From Rhabditoides inermis (Eukaryota; Nematoda; Chromadorea; Rhabditida; Rhabditidae), in the NCBI GenBank assembly GCA_963966185.1, contig CAWZYM010000266.1, positions 62,001 through 126,000 of the forward strand: a DNA stretch of 64,000 nucleotides, read 5' to 3'. Shown in pieces: positions 10,240-23,400 of the stretch. The position numbers and the translations under genes are program-made. Below the pieces are notes generated by a model. That model was not told where the DNA came from and ran no database searches. It saw only the letters and a list, made by a program, of their open reading frames with translations. Position 1 is the first letter of the stretch. Each line of letters begins with the position of its first letter.

Positions 10240-12326
10240 GTTTATATATATATGTCTGTAAACGATTCTCTGGGGATGGGTTAGTACAGCGAAAACGAGA
10301 AATGGTGCAGAGTTCGGTACAAAGGTGTGTTCTGAAGTGCACCGCGACTTTTTTTTGTGGTTGTGAAGTCGTGGGGTGGTTTGAAACTCACATAATTTTT
10401 GGGTTGCTTCGCGTGTTACTTTCGCGGGGTTCGATTGTTACGAACACTTTTTGTCCACACAACATCAAGGTGTCGTGATGTTGGGCTGTCATCTCCGTTT
10501 TGCCATATGACCCATTATGTTCCATCTTGTCCCGGACACTACAAACAGACACGGAGACATTGCGAGGTTAGCAGGTTTCCATAAACGGCTCGATGCGTTC
10601 TTTAATGTTTCGAGGGTCGTCTCGTCCCGTTTTCGGTTGATTCCAGATACATTAACAAGTACAGAGAGCTACCGATTAGTTCTACAGAGCAATATTAACT
10701 TCAATGGCAGTATTTTAGAGAAGAACGTCATACGATTTTTTCTTATGAATCTTACGCATTTAAATGTATAGGTCAGTAAAAAGAAATGTAATAATTATCA
10801 ATCATCTACTTTTTGACAGCGTACCTAAGCTTCTATAAGTACTTCCAGACCACAAATCAGATCAATCAATCAATACATCTATCGACTAATACTGGTTCTC
10901 TATTTTAATAATGTTATATCTAGCGCGCACAGCGCGCTAGTCAGATAAGATAGAAGCGTATGGCATGTACCTTCACCACACTACAACTCAGAAGTTTGTA
11001 GAGCATTGATCACAACAGAAAACACGCTCAACCGTCGAACCTTTAAGATGTTTTAGCGCTTGGTTGCGAATGTTAGTTCTGTATGTACGTTTCAAGTTAA
11101 CATCTAAAGCATTTCATTAGCATTTTTCAGAGACTTTTTTCATTATAAATTGGAGCCGTTTCACGGACTATGTGAAAACTACATCATCACGTATATCACA
11201 TGACGACTATATTAGTTAACCTTACGAAAACATGAATCTTCATTAAATCAAAAACCGAAAAGCAATGTTTCATTTATCAAGGAATGTAAATGTCATCGGA
11301 ACATTTCAGAGGTAGTGTATCCTCTGATTCTGAGTATGTCACAACTCACAAATCAAGTCACGTTTAACGACGGTACATATCAAATGTTCTGCCACAATAT
11401 ATACACAGCAACTTTTTAGTTCATGAAATAAACATTCAAACAATTTTGACTTTTCACGAAGAGCCACAGTAGCGGATCCTGTTTGCATTGTGCACATGGG
11501 TAGCCCAGGGGGGCCACCAGTATCCAAAAAAAAAGTTTACAGTTTTTTGGTGTTACGTTCAGTTTCCGGTTGCTCAAACGTGGCAGCTTTACGAACGCAA
11601 TGAGGCGGTTTGCAAATCGCGTACTCATCCAAAGCGGAATAGACCGAGTGGCCGAGTAGTGTAGTTTTCGGCCTGCCAAGCTTGTGGCGCAGCTTCCTGT
11701 TACTGCATGCTGATTTGATTTTGGCTTGAAAAGTTTGAAACTCTTCAGTAGCCCCTATTAGATAAGTGTTTATACGTTCTACGCTAACGTAGTTGTCTCG
11801 CTGTCTGTGCTCTTTTGTTTTCTAAACAAGGTATAAAACGTAGCGTTGTTCACAGGTTGTTTCGTTGCATGCGGCATTTTCACTTGTTTTGCTGCTCACG
11901 GCAAATGGCTCTCTCGTGAAGTTGTTTCGCTGTATCATAAGTCATAAGATGGGAAATCGATGCCAGGGAAGATTATTTCATGAAAATTGTATTGTTACGC
12001 CTTCTTTCAGTACTGATGCTAATAGTTATTTCCAGAAAGTTTCACAAAAAAAAGTTTCACAACTTCTCCCCGTACATCCATATACTACAAGAACACGTGT
12101 AACTCTTTCTTTTCTTGTCCAAACAAGCGGAACTTGTATTTACAAACACAAACTTACTCTGTCTGATTACCTATCAAAATTCTTCCTACAGTTACTTACG
12201 TGTACTCTAGTTGTTTGACCAATTGCAAATATAATTTTGCTCCATACGACGTCTGCATAACTGTTATCATACTATCCTAACACGAGTCTGTAGAAAGAAA
12301 AGAATTTGAAAATTGTGTAGAATAAC
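10240..12326. other. Gene-free AT-rich stretch
   Basis: Upstream of the second Str gene. No exons recognised. A small palindrome (TAGCGCGCACAGCGCGCTA) lies near 10920. A region at 11410-11700 is less AT-rich and open on the minus strand but resembles nothing I know. Confidence 0.5.
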
Positions 12327-12794
12327 GGCTATTAGGAAATCGCACCACGCACCACCGCACCACCGCACCACCGCACCACTACACCACCGCACCACCGCAC
12401 CACCGCACTACATTTTACGCACAACAGCACCATCGCACCACATTTTATCGCACCACCGCACCATCGCACCTTATTTTATCGCACCACCACACCATCGCAC
12501 CACCGATCGCATCACCACTTATGTAGAAGTCGAGTGAGAGTGATGTTTGAGCGAATCAGATAGGACACCATGATTTAAGTCACTAACTATATTACTTTTG
12601 AAAACAAGTAACATCAATTTGAAACGAAATTATATATAAAAACGCATGAGCAAAACGCTTGTTACGACACTACGCGTGAAAAATGATAGTCGTGAAGCTT
12701 ATAGGCGGTGGTGCGATCGGTGGTGCGATGAAGCGTGGTGCGATGGAATGTGGTGCGGTGGTGTGGTGGTGCGTGGTGCGAATTCCTAAATGCC
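12327..12794. repeat. Self-complementary CACCAC minisatellite foldback
   Basis: The left half is an array of (CACCGCACCA)-like units, the right half the reverse-complement style (GGTGGTGCG) units. The outer ends, GGCTATTAGGAAAT and ATTCCTAAATGCC, are inverted copies. The whole stretch could fold into one long hairpin. Same general design at 25597-25790 and inside the 30.4-32.6 kb foldback. Confidence 0.75.
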
Positions 12795-13158
12795 GAAACA
12801 TAGTAGTAGAAATAAAATATAGTAGAAAAAACAATAGACGTTCACATCAGTAACAAAAAATCTCAGAAACACGTTTATTTCTGGCCGTTACTGAATTTAA
12901 AGACTTTGCGCCGATTATCATCTGCTCGCGAAACGCAGCAGAGCACTGAAAATTATAATCAGATTATTGTCGCTTTGTTTCCACTAACAGATGTATGTAC
13001 TTTTTTCCACACTCTCTATTTCTTATCATGTCTGTCGCACAAATGTAAATCGAAAGCTCGTCAAATAATCTATTCAACGGAACTGACTAGATAGTTCCAG
13101 TAGAAAATGTTACCGTATAACAAATCTTTAATTTCAACCCTTTCTTTTGGCGCATCTG

Positions 13159-15415
13159 TCATCCAGAAAGTCTATGCATACCTCGCCTCGCCACCGCAAC
13201 AGTAGCATGCCGGAACTCTGCGATGAAGTAGAGTGTGACGAGTGGATCGACAATGGGGAAGACGCATATGAAGACGGTGAGACGGCGCGAGAGAAAGCCC
13301 AGCTCCCAGTCGATGATCGGCGCCAGCTGATTCACTCCTATCGGAACGTACGAGAACACCGTCGGAATCATCGCCTCAATAGGCAATCAGCATTTTACAC
13401 CGTAAAATCGTGACTATGTAGATGAAAACTGAAATTTCTGACTTGGTGCGAGCTGAGATCACCTGATTAGCTGAGCTGATCGTGAGATTAGATTACCGGA
13501 TTAGCTGGTTAGCTGAGATCAGAGACGAGCTGAATACCTGCACGACAAGCGCCTTGAAGAGTCTGGTGTGCATGTTGCGGGTGGCTTGGGAGAGGCTGGT
13601 CGCTGGCACCGCCCGCACCGTGCGCACCGCGCAGTACACGGCAGCTGCACGACGTGTGATGACAGTGTGGGATCGGAACCCCCACCTGATATGGGCAGCA
13701 TGAGAAAGACGGCGAGGCTGCCGAGTGCGGCGAGCGCGTGCGGTGAGAGTGTCCGGCCGGCAGGTGAGTCCTGCGAACGTGGGTAGGACGTGTAGAGTGC
13801 TTGAGGATTGAGGTGTGGTCTCTTCGAAACAGCTACTTCAAAACGCCTTCGAACACGCTGTACATTTCCTGTTGCGTTACTGTGTCTCTATACTCTCTTG
13901 GCAGATAGATTATTATAAACACGCTGTTTGATCTTGTTTCGAAGGCGCTTCGAAGTCAGTATCGAAGGGAGTTTCGAAGAGACTGACCGCTACTGTATAG
14001 CTCACCCGCCACAAGCGATAGCCGACGGTGACGCAGTCGCGAATGTCCATGTGGTATTCGGCGAGCAGAATGGGGTGGAGAACGGCGACGTCCTAGAAAC
14101 AGATCACGTATTGGTTGAGGTCCGTCTGTAAAAGTCAAACGGTCAAGACCAAACAGTGAAGGCGAAAGCTGTTTGGAAATGACTTCGAACAACTAGTTGA
14201 GTTTGCTCATCGCGCACCTACCTGTTCAGGTAGTACGAACAGCGTGTTCATGACTGCCGCGAATCCGAGGATGATTCCGCCGGCGATCGCCAGCCACAGA
14301 CACACCCAGCGGGGAGACGAGAACAGGTGGGGCGCGTGTCGGGAACTCGAACAGACTTGATTTACTACATATATCTCATAATTATTAAATTTCAGTTTTC
14401 TTCAAATTCCTTTACAGTTTTAGCTGAATTAGCCCTAGCACAAACTCTGTCCCCCCCTCCCCCTCTCACTGTTGCCACAACTCACTGCACGACAACCACA
14501 TATCGGTAGAAGAAGTGGAAGGCTAAAGTGATGAGTGTGCATATGAATGTGGATAGGTATAGTGTGAAGAGGACGGGCTGTGCCCATGTGGGAGCCGCTC
14601 GGATGAGGGGCGACATGGAGACGGTGAGGTAGGAGGCGTGCGTGGTTAGAACCACCTGAAGTCGAGTTTACGCTCTTTGCTTCGCAAATTGTTTCAGTGC
14701 CCGGTAGACTATTATGAATTATAACGCTCAAGATGACTGTTATTTTTTTCAATTTGACAACGACGCAGTTCGAATCGTTTTGTTATCGTCGTAAGTTGCC
14801 GTGACGTGATGAAGTAAAATCGAAAAACGCAAAGAAGTAATTGTGGATTCATGTTTAAGAGAGTCTCACATGAGTGACTCAATGGTTGAGGTTGAGTGAG
14901 ACGGACCACAACACACAGCCTAGAGTCAGCCTCAGCGGCGCATCGTACTTCTGCTGTGCTACCTATATCTTCTCACTGGCAGATGGAGATGGTCATAACC
15001 CACTGGGACACACACGGCGCTGCTCACTCCGAAGCACATGTTGACGACTGCGAACGCGGCGATGAACAGCCGATACTCGCGCAGCGTCCGGCTCGCCTTA
15101 GACCCGAAGATGATCTGATATCTATTTTTTGCGTTAGGGGGATAGGGAAAACGTTGTCTTGCCTAGTAGCTTTTTTATTAAAAATTTCAATACACAATGC
15201 ATTTTTGAAATCGGTTTCTTCTTCTTTGCAACTACTGTAGGCTAAATCGTAAGATTGAAAAAAAACTGTAAGTCAAGTGTTATTACGGAATCAGGTTTCG
15301 CGTGTCTTCTTACCGCCAGTAGAAACAGATTTGCCAGCAGCGATAGTGCGGTGGTGAGAAATGTGAGGTAAGTGACGGATTGATAGCTAGACTCGTCAAT
15401 GGTTACGTTAGCCAT
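13159..15415 (-). CDS. Str-family 7TM chemoreceptor, intact
   Basis: Chemosensory GPCR, plasma membrane of sensory neurons expected. Exons (phases close): 15314-15415, 14977-15114, 14486-14655, 14222-14345, 14006-14092, 13686-13770, 13538-13644, 13159-13374, giving ~342 aa, the normal Str length. Start ATG at 15415 opens TM1 (SVTYLTFLTTALSLLANLFLL). Exon 2 has EYRLFIAAFAVVNM. TM3 ends FYRYVVVVH, the DRY-equivalent. Exon 7 ends TRNMHTRLFKALVVQ, the classic Str loop before TM6. The last exon has PTVFSYVPIGVN and FPIVDPLVTLYFIAEFR, the Str TM7. Two acceptors are atypical: TTCGAG before 14345 and ATTGAG before 13374. The intron 13771-14005 carries a TCTTCGAA foldback element. Confidence 0.85.
13815..13990. 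repeat. TCTTCGAA-ended foldback repeat
   Basis: Left end GGTCTCTTCGAA, right end TTTCGAAGAGACTGACCGC, inverted with respect to each other, with degenerate ACTTCGAA-type units between. Lies in a Str intron. A second member is at 29646-29805. Confidence 0.65.
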
Positions 15416-16065
15416 TGGAGAAACGGTGAAAACTAGAGTGATATCGAAATGTTACCAGTTAAAGACGAAAAAAGGCAGTTATCTCATCACGTGTTGGCGC
15501 AGTAGCAAATTGAATGCAAATTTAATTACGCTTTATAGAGTTATGGAAACGGCGTGCAGTTCTCATTGAGATGGAAGATCGCAGAAAGTGATATCGAAAC
15601 GAATCAAAACGTCAGGTTCTCGTGTACAAATTATGGATAAAATAACTGCACATTCTGCTCATTGGTGAACCTTGTGATTGTGTGTTTATAGTTTTTGTCC
15701 ATAAAAAATATTGTATTCAAACATTCAAGCTTGAAGTTTTTTTTCATGTTCATTTGAAAATAATACCATCAGTTCAAATATATCCGCTTTTCACGAGTGT
15801 TCAGTGAGGCTGAGACTAAGAGTCGAGGTTTACTTCACGTTGCCGCCTGACTGCTTGTCACTATCTCGAAGGGATAGCGGATGTCTCCACCGATAAGAGC
15901 GCCGTGGAATGAGCGAGAGCTGCAAAGCGCCGGCGATAAGACTGGGTATGTAAGGAGGGGCTGTTGGAGATAGAGAAAGATATCAGGGCTCGCTGTCTGA
16001 GCACACCGTCCGCCACTTTTTGACATTTTTTGGTGAGCAGTGTTCATATATAGGCATGTTGCAGA
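15416..16065. other. Intergenic region between divergent genes
   Basis: Separates the minus-strand Str gene from the plus-strand saposin-like gene and should hold both promoters. A TATATA-like motif lies at 16046-16052, just before the saposin-like start. Nothing else recognised. Confidence 0.55.
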
Positions 16066-16145
16066 ATGCGCTCCGCTCTGCTCGCTCTTCTCCTTGTTGC
16101 GGTCGCCGCTGCTATGCCCGCTGACATCCTTGTGAGTTCATAGAG

Positions 16146-16207
<62 letters not shown>

Positions 16208-16584
16208 ACGAGAGACCCTTTTCAGCAGGCGGCGGCGCAGAGGGACGGCAGCCCCGTGCTTGGCGGCATGCTGTGCAGCGTGTGCGAGGACCTCTACAAC
16301 GTGGGTTTCAGGTTTATCTAATAGTAAAAAAGTTTCCTATGGCCTGTTTCTATAGTTTCGAATAGCTTGTGCGACAGTGAACAATTTGAGGGACACAGGC
16401 GCAAACGAGACACACTTACTTTCTCCTATTCACCACTGCGCGTAGTCAGACACGAGGAAGAAAAAAAAACTGGCGCTTGGCCAAAAAAAGTTTCAAACTC
16501 ACGGCGGAGATAGTGCTCCGTGCACTCACATGCGCGCGCGCGCGAATGAGATTAGTGAAACAACATGGCTCACGTGAGCTAGAT

Positions 16585-16636
<52 letters not shown>

Positions 16637-17053
16637 AGGGAGGGAGAGAGAGAGAGAGAGAGAGAGTCATCTCCTTCGTTGCAGACGGGCGAGCAGGACG
16701 GCGAGAGCGCGCTGAAGGCGGAGGTGACGAAGCTGTGCGGCAAGCTCGGCTTCTTTGACTCCACCTGCGAGACCATGCTCGACGACGTGAGTGTGCCTTC
16801 CTTCCATCAACACCTTTCACATCTTTCCCACCACTGCTATATAACCACCCTAGTCGAGTGACTCTAATCGAGTCACCACCACTTTGTGAAACACGTCTAC
16901 AGTACAAGTTACAAGTCCTAACGAGTCAAAAAGCCACTGGAGTTCAGAGTTGAAAAAACCTAAGGATTGCAGGTGATGGACACGCTGGTGCAGGAGCTGA
17001 ACCAGAAGGTCGGGCCGCTGGTCGCGTGCGAGAAGTGCAACATGTGCGCGTAG
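16066..17053 (+). CDS. Secreted saposin-like (SPP) protein
   Basis: Predicted small secreted protein with one saposin B-type fold; family members bind or perturb lipid membranes. Exons 16066-16131, 16226-16300, 16685-16786 and 16973-17053 give 107 aa. Residues 1-16 are a signal peptide (MRSALLALLLVAVAAA). The mature part has the family's Cys pattern: CSVC, then Cys in KLCGKLGF and DSTCETML, then ACEKC near the C-terminus. One extra Cys follows (NMCA). All introns use GTGRGT donors and CAG acceptors. Intron 1 contains (CT)n and intron 2 a (GA)n tract. TATA-like signal at 16046; AATAAA at 17186-17191. The exact substrate or role cannot be told from sequence. Confidence 0.85.
16147..16206. repeat. 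(CT)n in saposin-like intron 1
   Basis: About 60 bp of CT dinucleotide between donor and acceptor of the first intron. Confidence 0.95.
16590..16666. repeat. (GA)n with GGGA interruption in saposin-like intron 2
   Basis: Pure GA, then GGGA units, then GA again, ending about 20 bases before the acceptor at 16684. Confidence 0.95.
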
Positions 17054-17660
17054 ACACACGAACACTTCCACATTGTACATATTGTGAAACGATAAAACGC
17101 TTTGATGCTTCACGACTGACGATTCGTGCACTATATCCGCTTAAGGTACGTAGCAAATGAGCTCTGAAGGGGCGATGACTTCAAAAATAAAAGCACTCGT
17201 GGAACGATGTTGTCTTTTTTTAGATATGTATTTGTGCGCGTATGTTTTTTCCTCTTCTCGAAATCATTAACTTTGTTGAGGTGTTTCTCATTTGATCCGT
17301 GATCTGCTCGTTTTTTTTTTCAATTAACAGCGATAAGAGAGTATGGGATAGAGACGTTGCACTCACTGCAGTGTGCAGAAAAAACCGAGCTGCAGCTACG
17401 TGGAATAACTGGTTTGAGACCAGAATGGCTACTGATAAGGACACATATTTGAGATAAGGGAACAGAATTGAGACTCGCATGTATGGAATGTCGCATGTAT
17501 CAAATTATCAACAACAAAAAATTAAAGAAGACATCGTCTCGTTAATTTGATTGAATTCATAGAATTCCATATTCTTGGAAAACAATGTAGTCCTCGGGGA
17601 TATGTTGAGAGAGGTGGTGTCGGACGTCTTGAAATCCGTTATTGAGTCCGTAGATGGTGC

Positions 17661-17947
17661 TGTGAATCAATCAATCAATCGTTTATCCGGAATCGTTATA
17701 TCTGAATGTGAATATGACAACACAATCATAATGATATGAAGCATACAGTAATGCCTAGGATGCTAGATACATAATAGGCTAACGCCGGGGAAAGACAGGT
17801 AGGCTGACGAGGTTAGTGGTGGGAAGACGATACTTGATCGATAATCATTCCTGGACCATTAGAGTACCATCCTTGACGTGTAGAGATCCGGGGTTCCTTT
17901 GCTTCCATGCCAATTAGTATCTCCTCGTGCCATAGCTGCTTCCACAT
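17661..17947 (-). repeat. Interspersed repeat, LINE 3'-end-like, copy 1
   Basis: ~285 bp closely matching 54811-55096 in the same orientation, with a few small differences. Read on the minus strand it ends in (ATTG)n after CCGGATAAACG, as expected for a LINE 3' end with a microsatellite tail. No reverse transcriptase attached. Confidence 0.75.
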
Positions 17948-18157
17948 GAGGGTATGTACTTCCCGCCGCCTCACTGGTTGCTCGGGAAGGATTTTTGTCG
18001 ATGACCGAACATTCGGCGGCGGTGGGGCAAAATGAGGACCCGACCGCACGCCGCGGGAAAAGAAGAAAAATATCCCTCTGTGAATCCTTCTGTATATATC
18101 ATAAGAGTAGATACTGGTTTCATATTATAGCTGCACAACATACTCGAAAAAAAAGTT

Positions 18158-18230
18158 GACTCCGACCAAGTGGAATCGAACTAGCGACCTTGATTTATTT
18201 TCACCGATCCGCGCCTCCGGTAGTCATGTA
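18158..18230 (-). repeat. tRNA-like segment (SINE remnant or tRNA pseudogene)
   Basis: Minus strand has AGTTCGATTCC (18182-18172), a close B-box match, preceded by an A-box-like region. A cloverleaf with good acceptor stem was not found by eye, so I do not call a functional tRNA. Confidence 0.5.
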
Positions 18231-18563
18231 TTGTAAGTTAATTTAACACATACGTAAACAGTGATTCTGAGCTCTGTTGGCGGAAAGTGGCATTGGCAGT
18301 CTGGGCAAGCCTTCACTGTCCAATTCACTATTCGATTCGGACCGACAGATGATCGGTCTCGCTGCCTGCTGCACATTTCCCTGCAACATCATTCTGCGCT
18401 CATGAAATTCACCGTTTTCACTACCATCTCGCATGCCGTTGTCATTCCCATCTCGCTTTGCATACCCGCCTGTCTGTCTCCCCTCCACTCTCCGTCGCCC
18501 TTGCCTGCCACAATCAGTGCGCATCCAAGCCTCGCCGAGAGCGCCCCTCCCTCCCCATCCACT

Positions 18564-19643
18564 ATGGCCGGATTCCATGACAAGTGCTACGAAAAGTGAG
18601 CCGGCCGGGTTGGGTGGCGCTAGATGACGCTGTTGGGCCAACTGTCTGTCGTGAATCACCTCTTCGCTCTACCTCTCACCCTTCAGGTTTCACGGTCAGA
18701 AGGCCACCGTGTACCCGGCCGAGTTCCTCGAATCGCTCCAGGACCTCGACGTCGTCACTGCCAACATCCACAAGATCGCCGTCTCCATCAACGAGATAAT
18801 CAAGGTATACGGTAGCGTACCGTACGCTGCTGCGGGAAATGCTGTAGCTCACCGTGTTTCAGGAGCAGGGCGTGTGTCGCTACAGTAAGACGGCGCTCGC
18901 GCTCAACTTCTACGGTGCTAACGTGAGTATCGATTGGATATCGATTGATGTATTGATTTGGTTTGATTTGCAGCTGTGGAGCGAGACGGAGAAGGTCAAG
19001 TTCTCCGCCGCCCGCGAGACGCTCGACAAGGTGGGCGGAGCGTGAATGGGCGGGGCTAGCTCCGATTCAGATCGCTCCCATCCAGCTGCAGTTCTCCAAG
19101 GACTGCGCGGCGCAGGTGATCGACCCGATCAAAGCGTTCCAGCTGGTGAGTGGGGGGCGGGGCTTGGAGGGGCGGGGCTGATTGCATGGCTTGGATTGCA
19201 GGACACGCTGAAAGAGACGTACGTGGTGATGAAGGCGCTGGACAAGCTGCGCCACGACATGGAGAACGTGAACAAGAAGCTGAAGAAGAAGCCGGACGAC
19301 GCTGAGATGAAGACGAAGAGCGACGACCTGACCAGGCAGCACAACGAGCAGATGGAGACGGCCAAGAAGGCGCTCGCCAACTTCTACGAGAAGGTAGGGC
19401 TCCGCCCTCGCTGACCACGCCCCCTTTTGCAGACGAACACGCTGGCTCCCGTCATGGACAAGTTCGCCGAGCTGGAGAAGACGCGCAACGCGGCCATGAT
19501 CGAGCTGATGAAGAGCGTGAGTAGTGTGGGGTACGGTACTGTGGTTACGGTACTTTGAATTGAGTACTGTATTTGTGGATCTAGCAGTTCGAGTTATTGT
19601 ACATTGCGGTCACGATACTTCATTTTAGGCGCTGGCCCCATAG
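18564..19643 (+). CDS. BAR-domain-like coiled-coil protein
   Basis: Probable membrane-curvature-binding or endocytic protein, cytosolic. Exons 18564-18595, 18687-18804, 18863-18922, 18974-19030, 19086-19145, 19202-19393, 19433-19516 and 19629-19643; all phases close, giving 205 aa, about one BAR domain. It is almost wholly helical. The central stretch VIDPIKAFQLDTLKETYVVM, then LDKLRHDMENVNKKLKKKP, has the form of BAR helix 2 (family pattern DPL...L..DI, then R..YD.....L). The N-terminus MAGFHDKCYEKFHGQKA is short and lacks a clear amphipathic helix. No SH3 domain follows. The assignment rests on pattern similarity, not a search; another coiled-coil family is possible. Introns are short, all with CAG/TAG acceptors. 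Confidence 0.7.
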
Positions 19644-22600
19644 ACGTCTGACCACATCAATATCAAATCACAAGCATCACAACATCACTAAAACGAAATT
19701 CAACTTGCCTTACGATAAAATGTGTTCCACCTTATTTAATAATAGCTGTTTTACGGGATCGTTACATTTTATTTAATGTTTATCTGCCGTGACATAACAA
19801 ACACGATAATGTGAATATTGCGAACAGGGTATGGCAAATATGGAGCTGGCCTTGGGCTTATTGGTGTAAACAATCAGCTACTTATGGGGGGCTCATACCT
19901 ATTACAAAACAGATAAAATGGGGTGTGGAGGGGAAGGGGGGAGGGGGAGAAGGGTGTTGTAATAATGAGAGCAAGATAAATAAACAAAATCAAGAAAGGA
20001 ACGAGGGTGGGATACCAAACTCTGTGAAATTAAGACTTGATAGCAGTGTTTTCAATTCATGGATATTGTTTATTTCTGAAAGTTGTGATGGCAGTGAATT
20101 CCACTATTTCGATACTCTTGGTGTGAACCGATGTTGATTTTTGAAGTGAGATGGAATGAGAACTTGCATATTGTGTGATCGTGTATTGTTCTATGATTTT
20201 TGCCACTTTTTACGTGTTTTTTTTTTTGAAAAAGAGGCAGGAACGTCCTACATACCTTCTTCACATGCATTTGTGGTGAAAACACGGATTAAAAGAAGAA
20301 ACGAAATAGCATTATCAGACAGCACAGTAGCTCCCGTCGTCGGTTAGTATCCCAACCCGGTACAACCGCACTCTTCCCAGAAACTGTCTCCCCAGAGTTA
20401 ACAGAAGAATAGGATTCTGAATGCAGATGACGTCAACATGGGATTCTGACGTCAATGCAGATGCAATACCCGTGCGTGCTGAGATAGGATTCTGAGATTC
20501 TGAAGACCGGCAGGACCCGTAGGATTCTTCCCGGTGTTCTGAAGTCAATTCAGATGACGTACACGTTAGATTCTGGTGCGAAGATATGACGTGTACGTTG
20601 TACATAGAATTCCATTCAACATACTTATAATAACACAATTACACTTACCGCATTTACATAACTTGTGTTTAATGTTGAATAACAACTCATACATAATAAG
20701 AGATGAACATTTCCTCTACTTTTTTTTTGAACAGCGTGTATTCCGTTCACGGGTATTTTGTTAAAAAGAACATTGTGTAACATAGGGCAGAACTTTTTTT
20801 TGTATTTTGTAGCCTTACAATATTGTTTTGTTATATTGTCTCAAATCTGTCCACAAAACGCAAGCCTAAGTGAGTAACCTGAGTTTCTGAAACTGAAAAA
20901 AAAAAGTTTCTGAAAAGCGATGAAAGTCGAGAAACATGTGCACACTGTACGTTTGAAACCGCCTCATGAAACATATAATTGAGAGAAAATTTGAATCATA
21001 AGAGATGAGTGTTTATAGGCGTTTTATGCATGTGCTTCTGTTGCATTAGGTCCATACAAACTGCTCCCTACCGTTCATAAGTGTAGGTAATCAGAAATGT
21101 ACTATAGTTTAAAACCGCGTGCAGAACGTGCTAGAAGGAGTGTATATGTAGTTCCGCCTGACTATGCAATGGTTTTTCCTTATAATTTTACCATGATCGC
21201 TGAGTGTGTACCTGTCAAAGGCCAAACAACATTGCCGCATAATTGATTCAGACATTAATCGAATAACGAAAGGCCCGATGAAATTACTCAGAGCATTCTT
21301 GATTACGAGAATGAATCAGCTCTCATTTTCTAGCTACACATAGATTAATGCATTAATGTACTCGATTGTGATTTTTAAGTTGTGACATCGGTGAATTAGT
21401 GCATAGATGAAGATGCGTTAAAAGTTTGGATGTGACTTGATAATTGCTTTGCCGCACCGGAAAGAAAACTGATCGATGTGGGACACTCGTTCATCATTTC
21501 ATGTTGTCGTTTCTCTGATGTTGTCATCGCGATTCTGTTTCTAAAACTTTGTGAGTGCCATATTCTCGATCTCTCCTCTCTGAAAAAAACAGCTTTATAT
21601 CTGCGTACAATCGATCCCTCTCATATCCCGTGTTATCACCAAAATTCATATGAATAAACTATATATAATCGTGAAAATACTATTTAGTAAAACATTATTT
21701 TCTGGTACTAGTCTTTTCAATAGTCTCATTACTAAGTTGAGTGTTTTTTTTCATCGAGTAACTTTTTGGAGCAGTGCTTTTATAGTGTTTGTAGAGTTTT
21801 CACTTTAAAATCTGAGATTGAACCTGAAAAAAAACCTATTTTTTAACTTCTTAGGTTACCTGTTTTATCATTAGTAGACAGTCTCATCACATCAATTTTT
21901 TAATGTAATTTGCTGTGTGATTTCTTCCCTTTTGCTTCATTCAATTATCAACACAATTCTGTTTTCTCTTATTTATCACGCAGAACAGATGTTAATCACT
22001 TGACGCGAAAATAGCGTTACAAATAGTTGAACACGCTCAATTAACTATTTATAAAACAAAGAAAAAAATTCCATCACGCAAAAACAGGAAATAACAATTG
22101 ACTGAAACAAATTCGCTTCGTAATCACTTGTTGTGTTGTTTTGTGAGAGAAAATAGGAGTTTGTGTGTTTTTGAATCGTACCTACTGTTCCTCTGATTAG
22201 TGAAATACTTAGCTTAACAAGAACGAGCGAGCGAGAGAGAGAGAGAGAAGTGTTAGATACATGTGATCTGGTTTTGTATATTAATGTCATCTGTGATCTT
22301 TTTAGTAACTTCAATCAAGTACAGAAATAAGACTTTATTTCGATTCTCATTGTGAGTACGAAATACTTATTGAAGCACAGGTGTTTCGTTAGTGACAGGT
22401 GATTGTTCGTCGTACACGAGTACTATCCACACTCTCGACCGCTCTTTGATCACTTCACTTTTCTACCAACTTTTCCATGAACCTGCTGTAATAGATCCAC
22501 CGGCCCGGGCAACCCCTCAATTTCTCGGTCTGATACTGACAGGGACCGGGTTGATCTCTTTCACATTTGCGTCGGCTCGCGCACTGCGTTGTGTGATCAT

Positions 22601-22900
22601 CTCTCAGTGATTGCTTCTCTCTGATTGCCCCTCTCGCCAAGCGCACGGCTCCTCTCTCACCTCGCTCGATGGTGGTGGCGAGTACATTCCTGATGAGAGT
22701 GAGAAGACAGTTTTTTCAGAGTGTATTGAGTCAACGTATTCTAATCTCACCAACATGTATTTTGCGCCACTCACTAATTCGTTTCCTTATAATGAGCCAA
22801 CTCTATATCACCCACTTTCTCATTGCCAGAACAATACGCACACTCGCGCCAAACATTCTCTAGACTCTGTTGTCGCGCCAGTCTTCCTTCTCTTCCAGCA
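19644..22900. other. Long gene-poor stretch
   Basis: No exon recognised. A patch at 20400-20580 repeats AGGATTCTGA and TGACGTCAA-like words irregularly. The rest is AT-rich without clear structure. Confidence 0.5.
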
Positions 22901-22969
22901 GTCTCTTTCCGTCTGTGTCGTTCTCTTATCATGGAGGATAGGAAATGTGAGACTCGAAATGTGTGACGG

Positions 22970-23400
22970 TTCCCGAATGAGTCGATCACCGGCCCAATGC
23001 TTTCACGGCCACACTTTCCAAACTGCTGAAGAGGATATGCGCGGCGCAGATGACAGACACTGCCTTCTCACCTCTCGCCAGTTTGGTTTCCGTGCCGAAC
23101 CATGTGCGCACAGATCGTCGAGTATCATGCCCAGTGGTCGCGTGATCTCACCGACGAGCTATGTAGTCGACTGCCATTATGTAGATTACAAGAAGGCGCT
23201 CGACTGCATGAATCATTCCATGCTGTCCGCAGTGCACTCGCGGGGACCAGATCTTTTCTGTGCGATAGCGCGCGTACTTTGTATCGCTTCTCCCCACGCA
23301 CAGTGAACTGCGGTGTTCCACAGGGAAGCAGTCTCGGGCCTCTTTTTTTCAATGTGTTCATTAACAACATTGTTGAATTAGTTCTCAAGGCATCGAGACA
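22970..23400 (+). pseudogene. Broken non-LTR retrotransposon reverse transcriptase
   Basis: Fragments of a LINE reverse transcriptase spread over different frames: RPNAFTATLSKLLKRI (about 22990-23037), RQFGFRAE (about 23074-23097), YVDYKKALDCMNHSML (about 23180-23227) and GVPQGSSLGPLFFNVFINNI (about 23312-23371). These match, in order, the family's fingers region, QxGFR motif, YxDxxKAFDxVxH motif and SGVPQGSxLGPLLFxxYINDI motif. The catalytic YADD region, endonuclease and 3' end are missing and at least two frameshifts are present, so it is dead. Confidence 0.85.

Larger units (their letters stand above)
17054..18563. other. Intergenic region with repeats
   Basis: Holds the saposin-like 3' signal, the LINE-end-like repeat and a minus-strand tRNA-like segment. 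No further gene seen before the BAR-like gene. Confidence 0.55.

Noticed and set aside
11630..11690. tRNA-Leu-like A box (GTGGCCGAGTAG)
   Set aside because: No B box at the proper distance.
12313..12537. Frame encoding HHRTTAPP repeats
   Set aside because: Lies in the CACCAC minisatellite; no coding signature.
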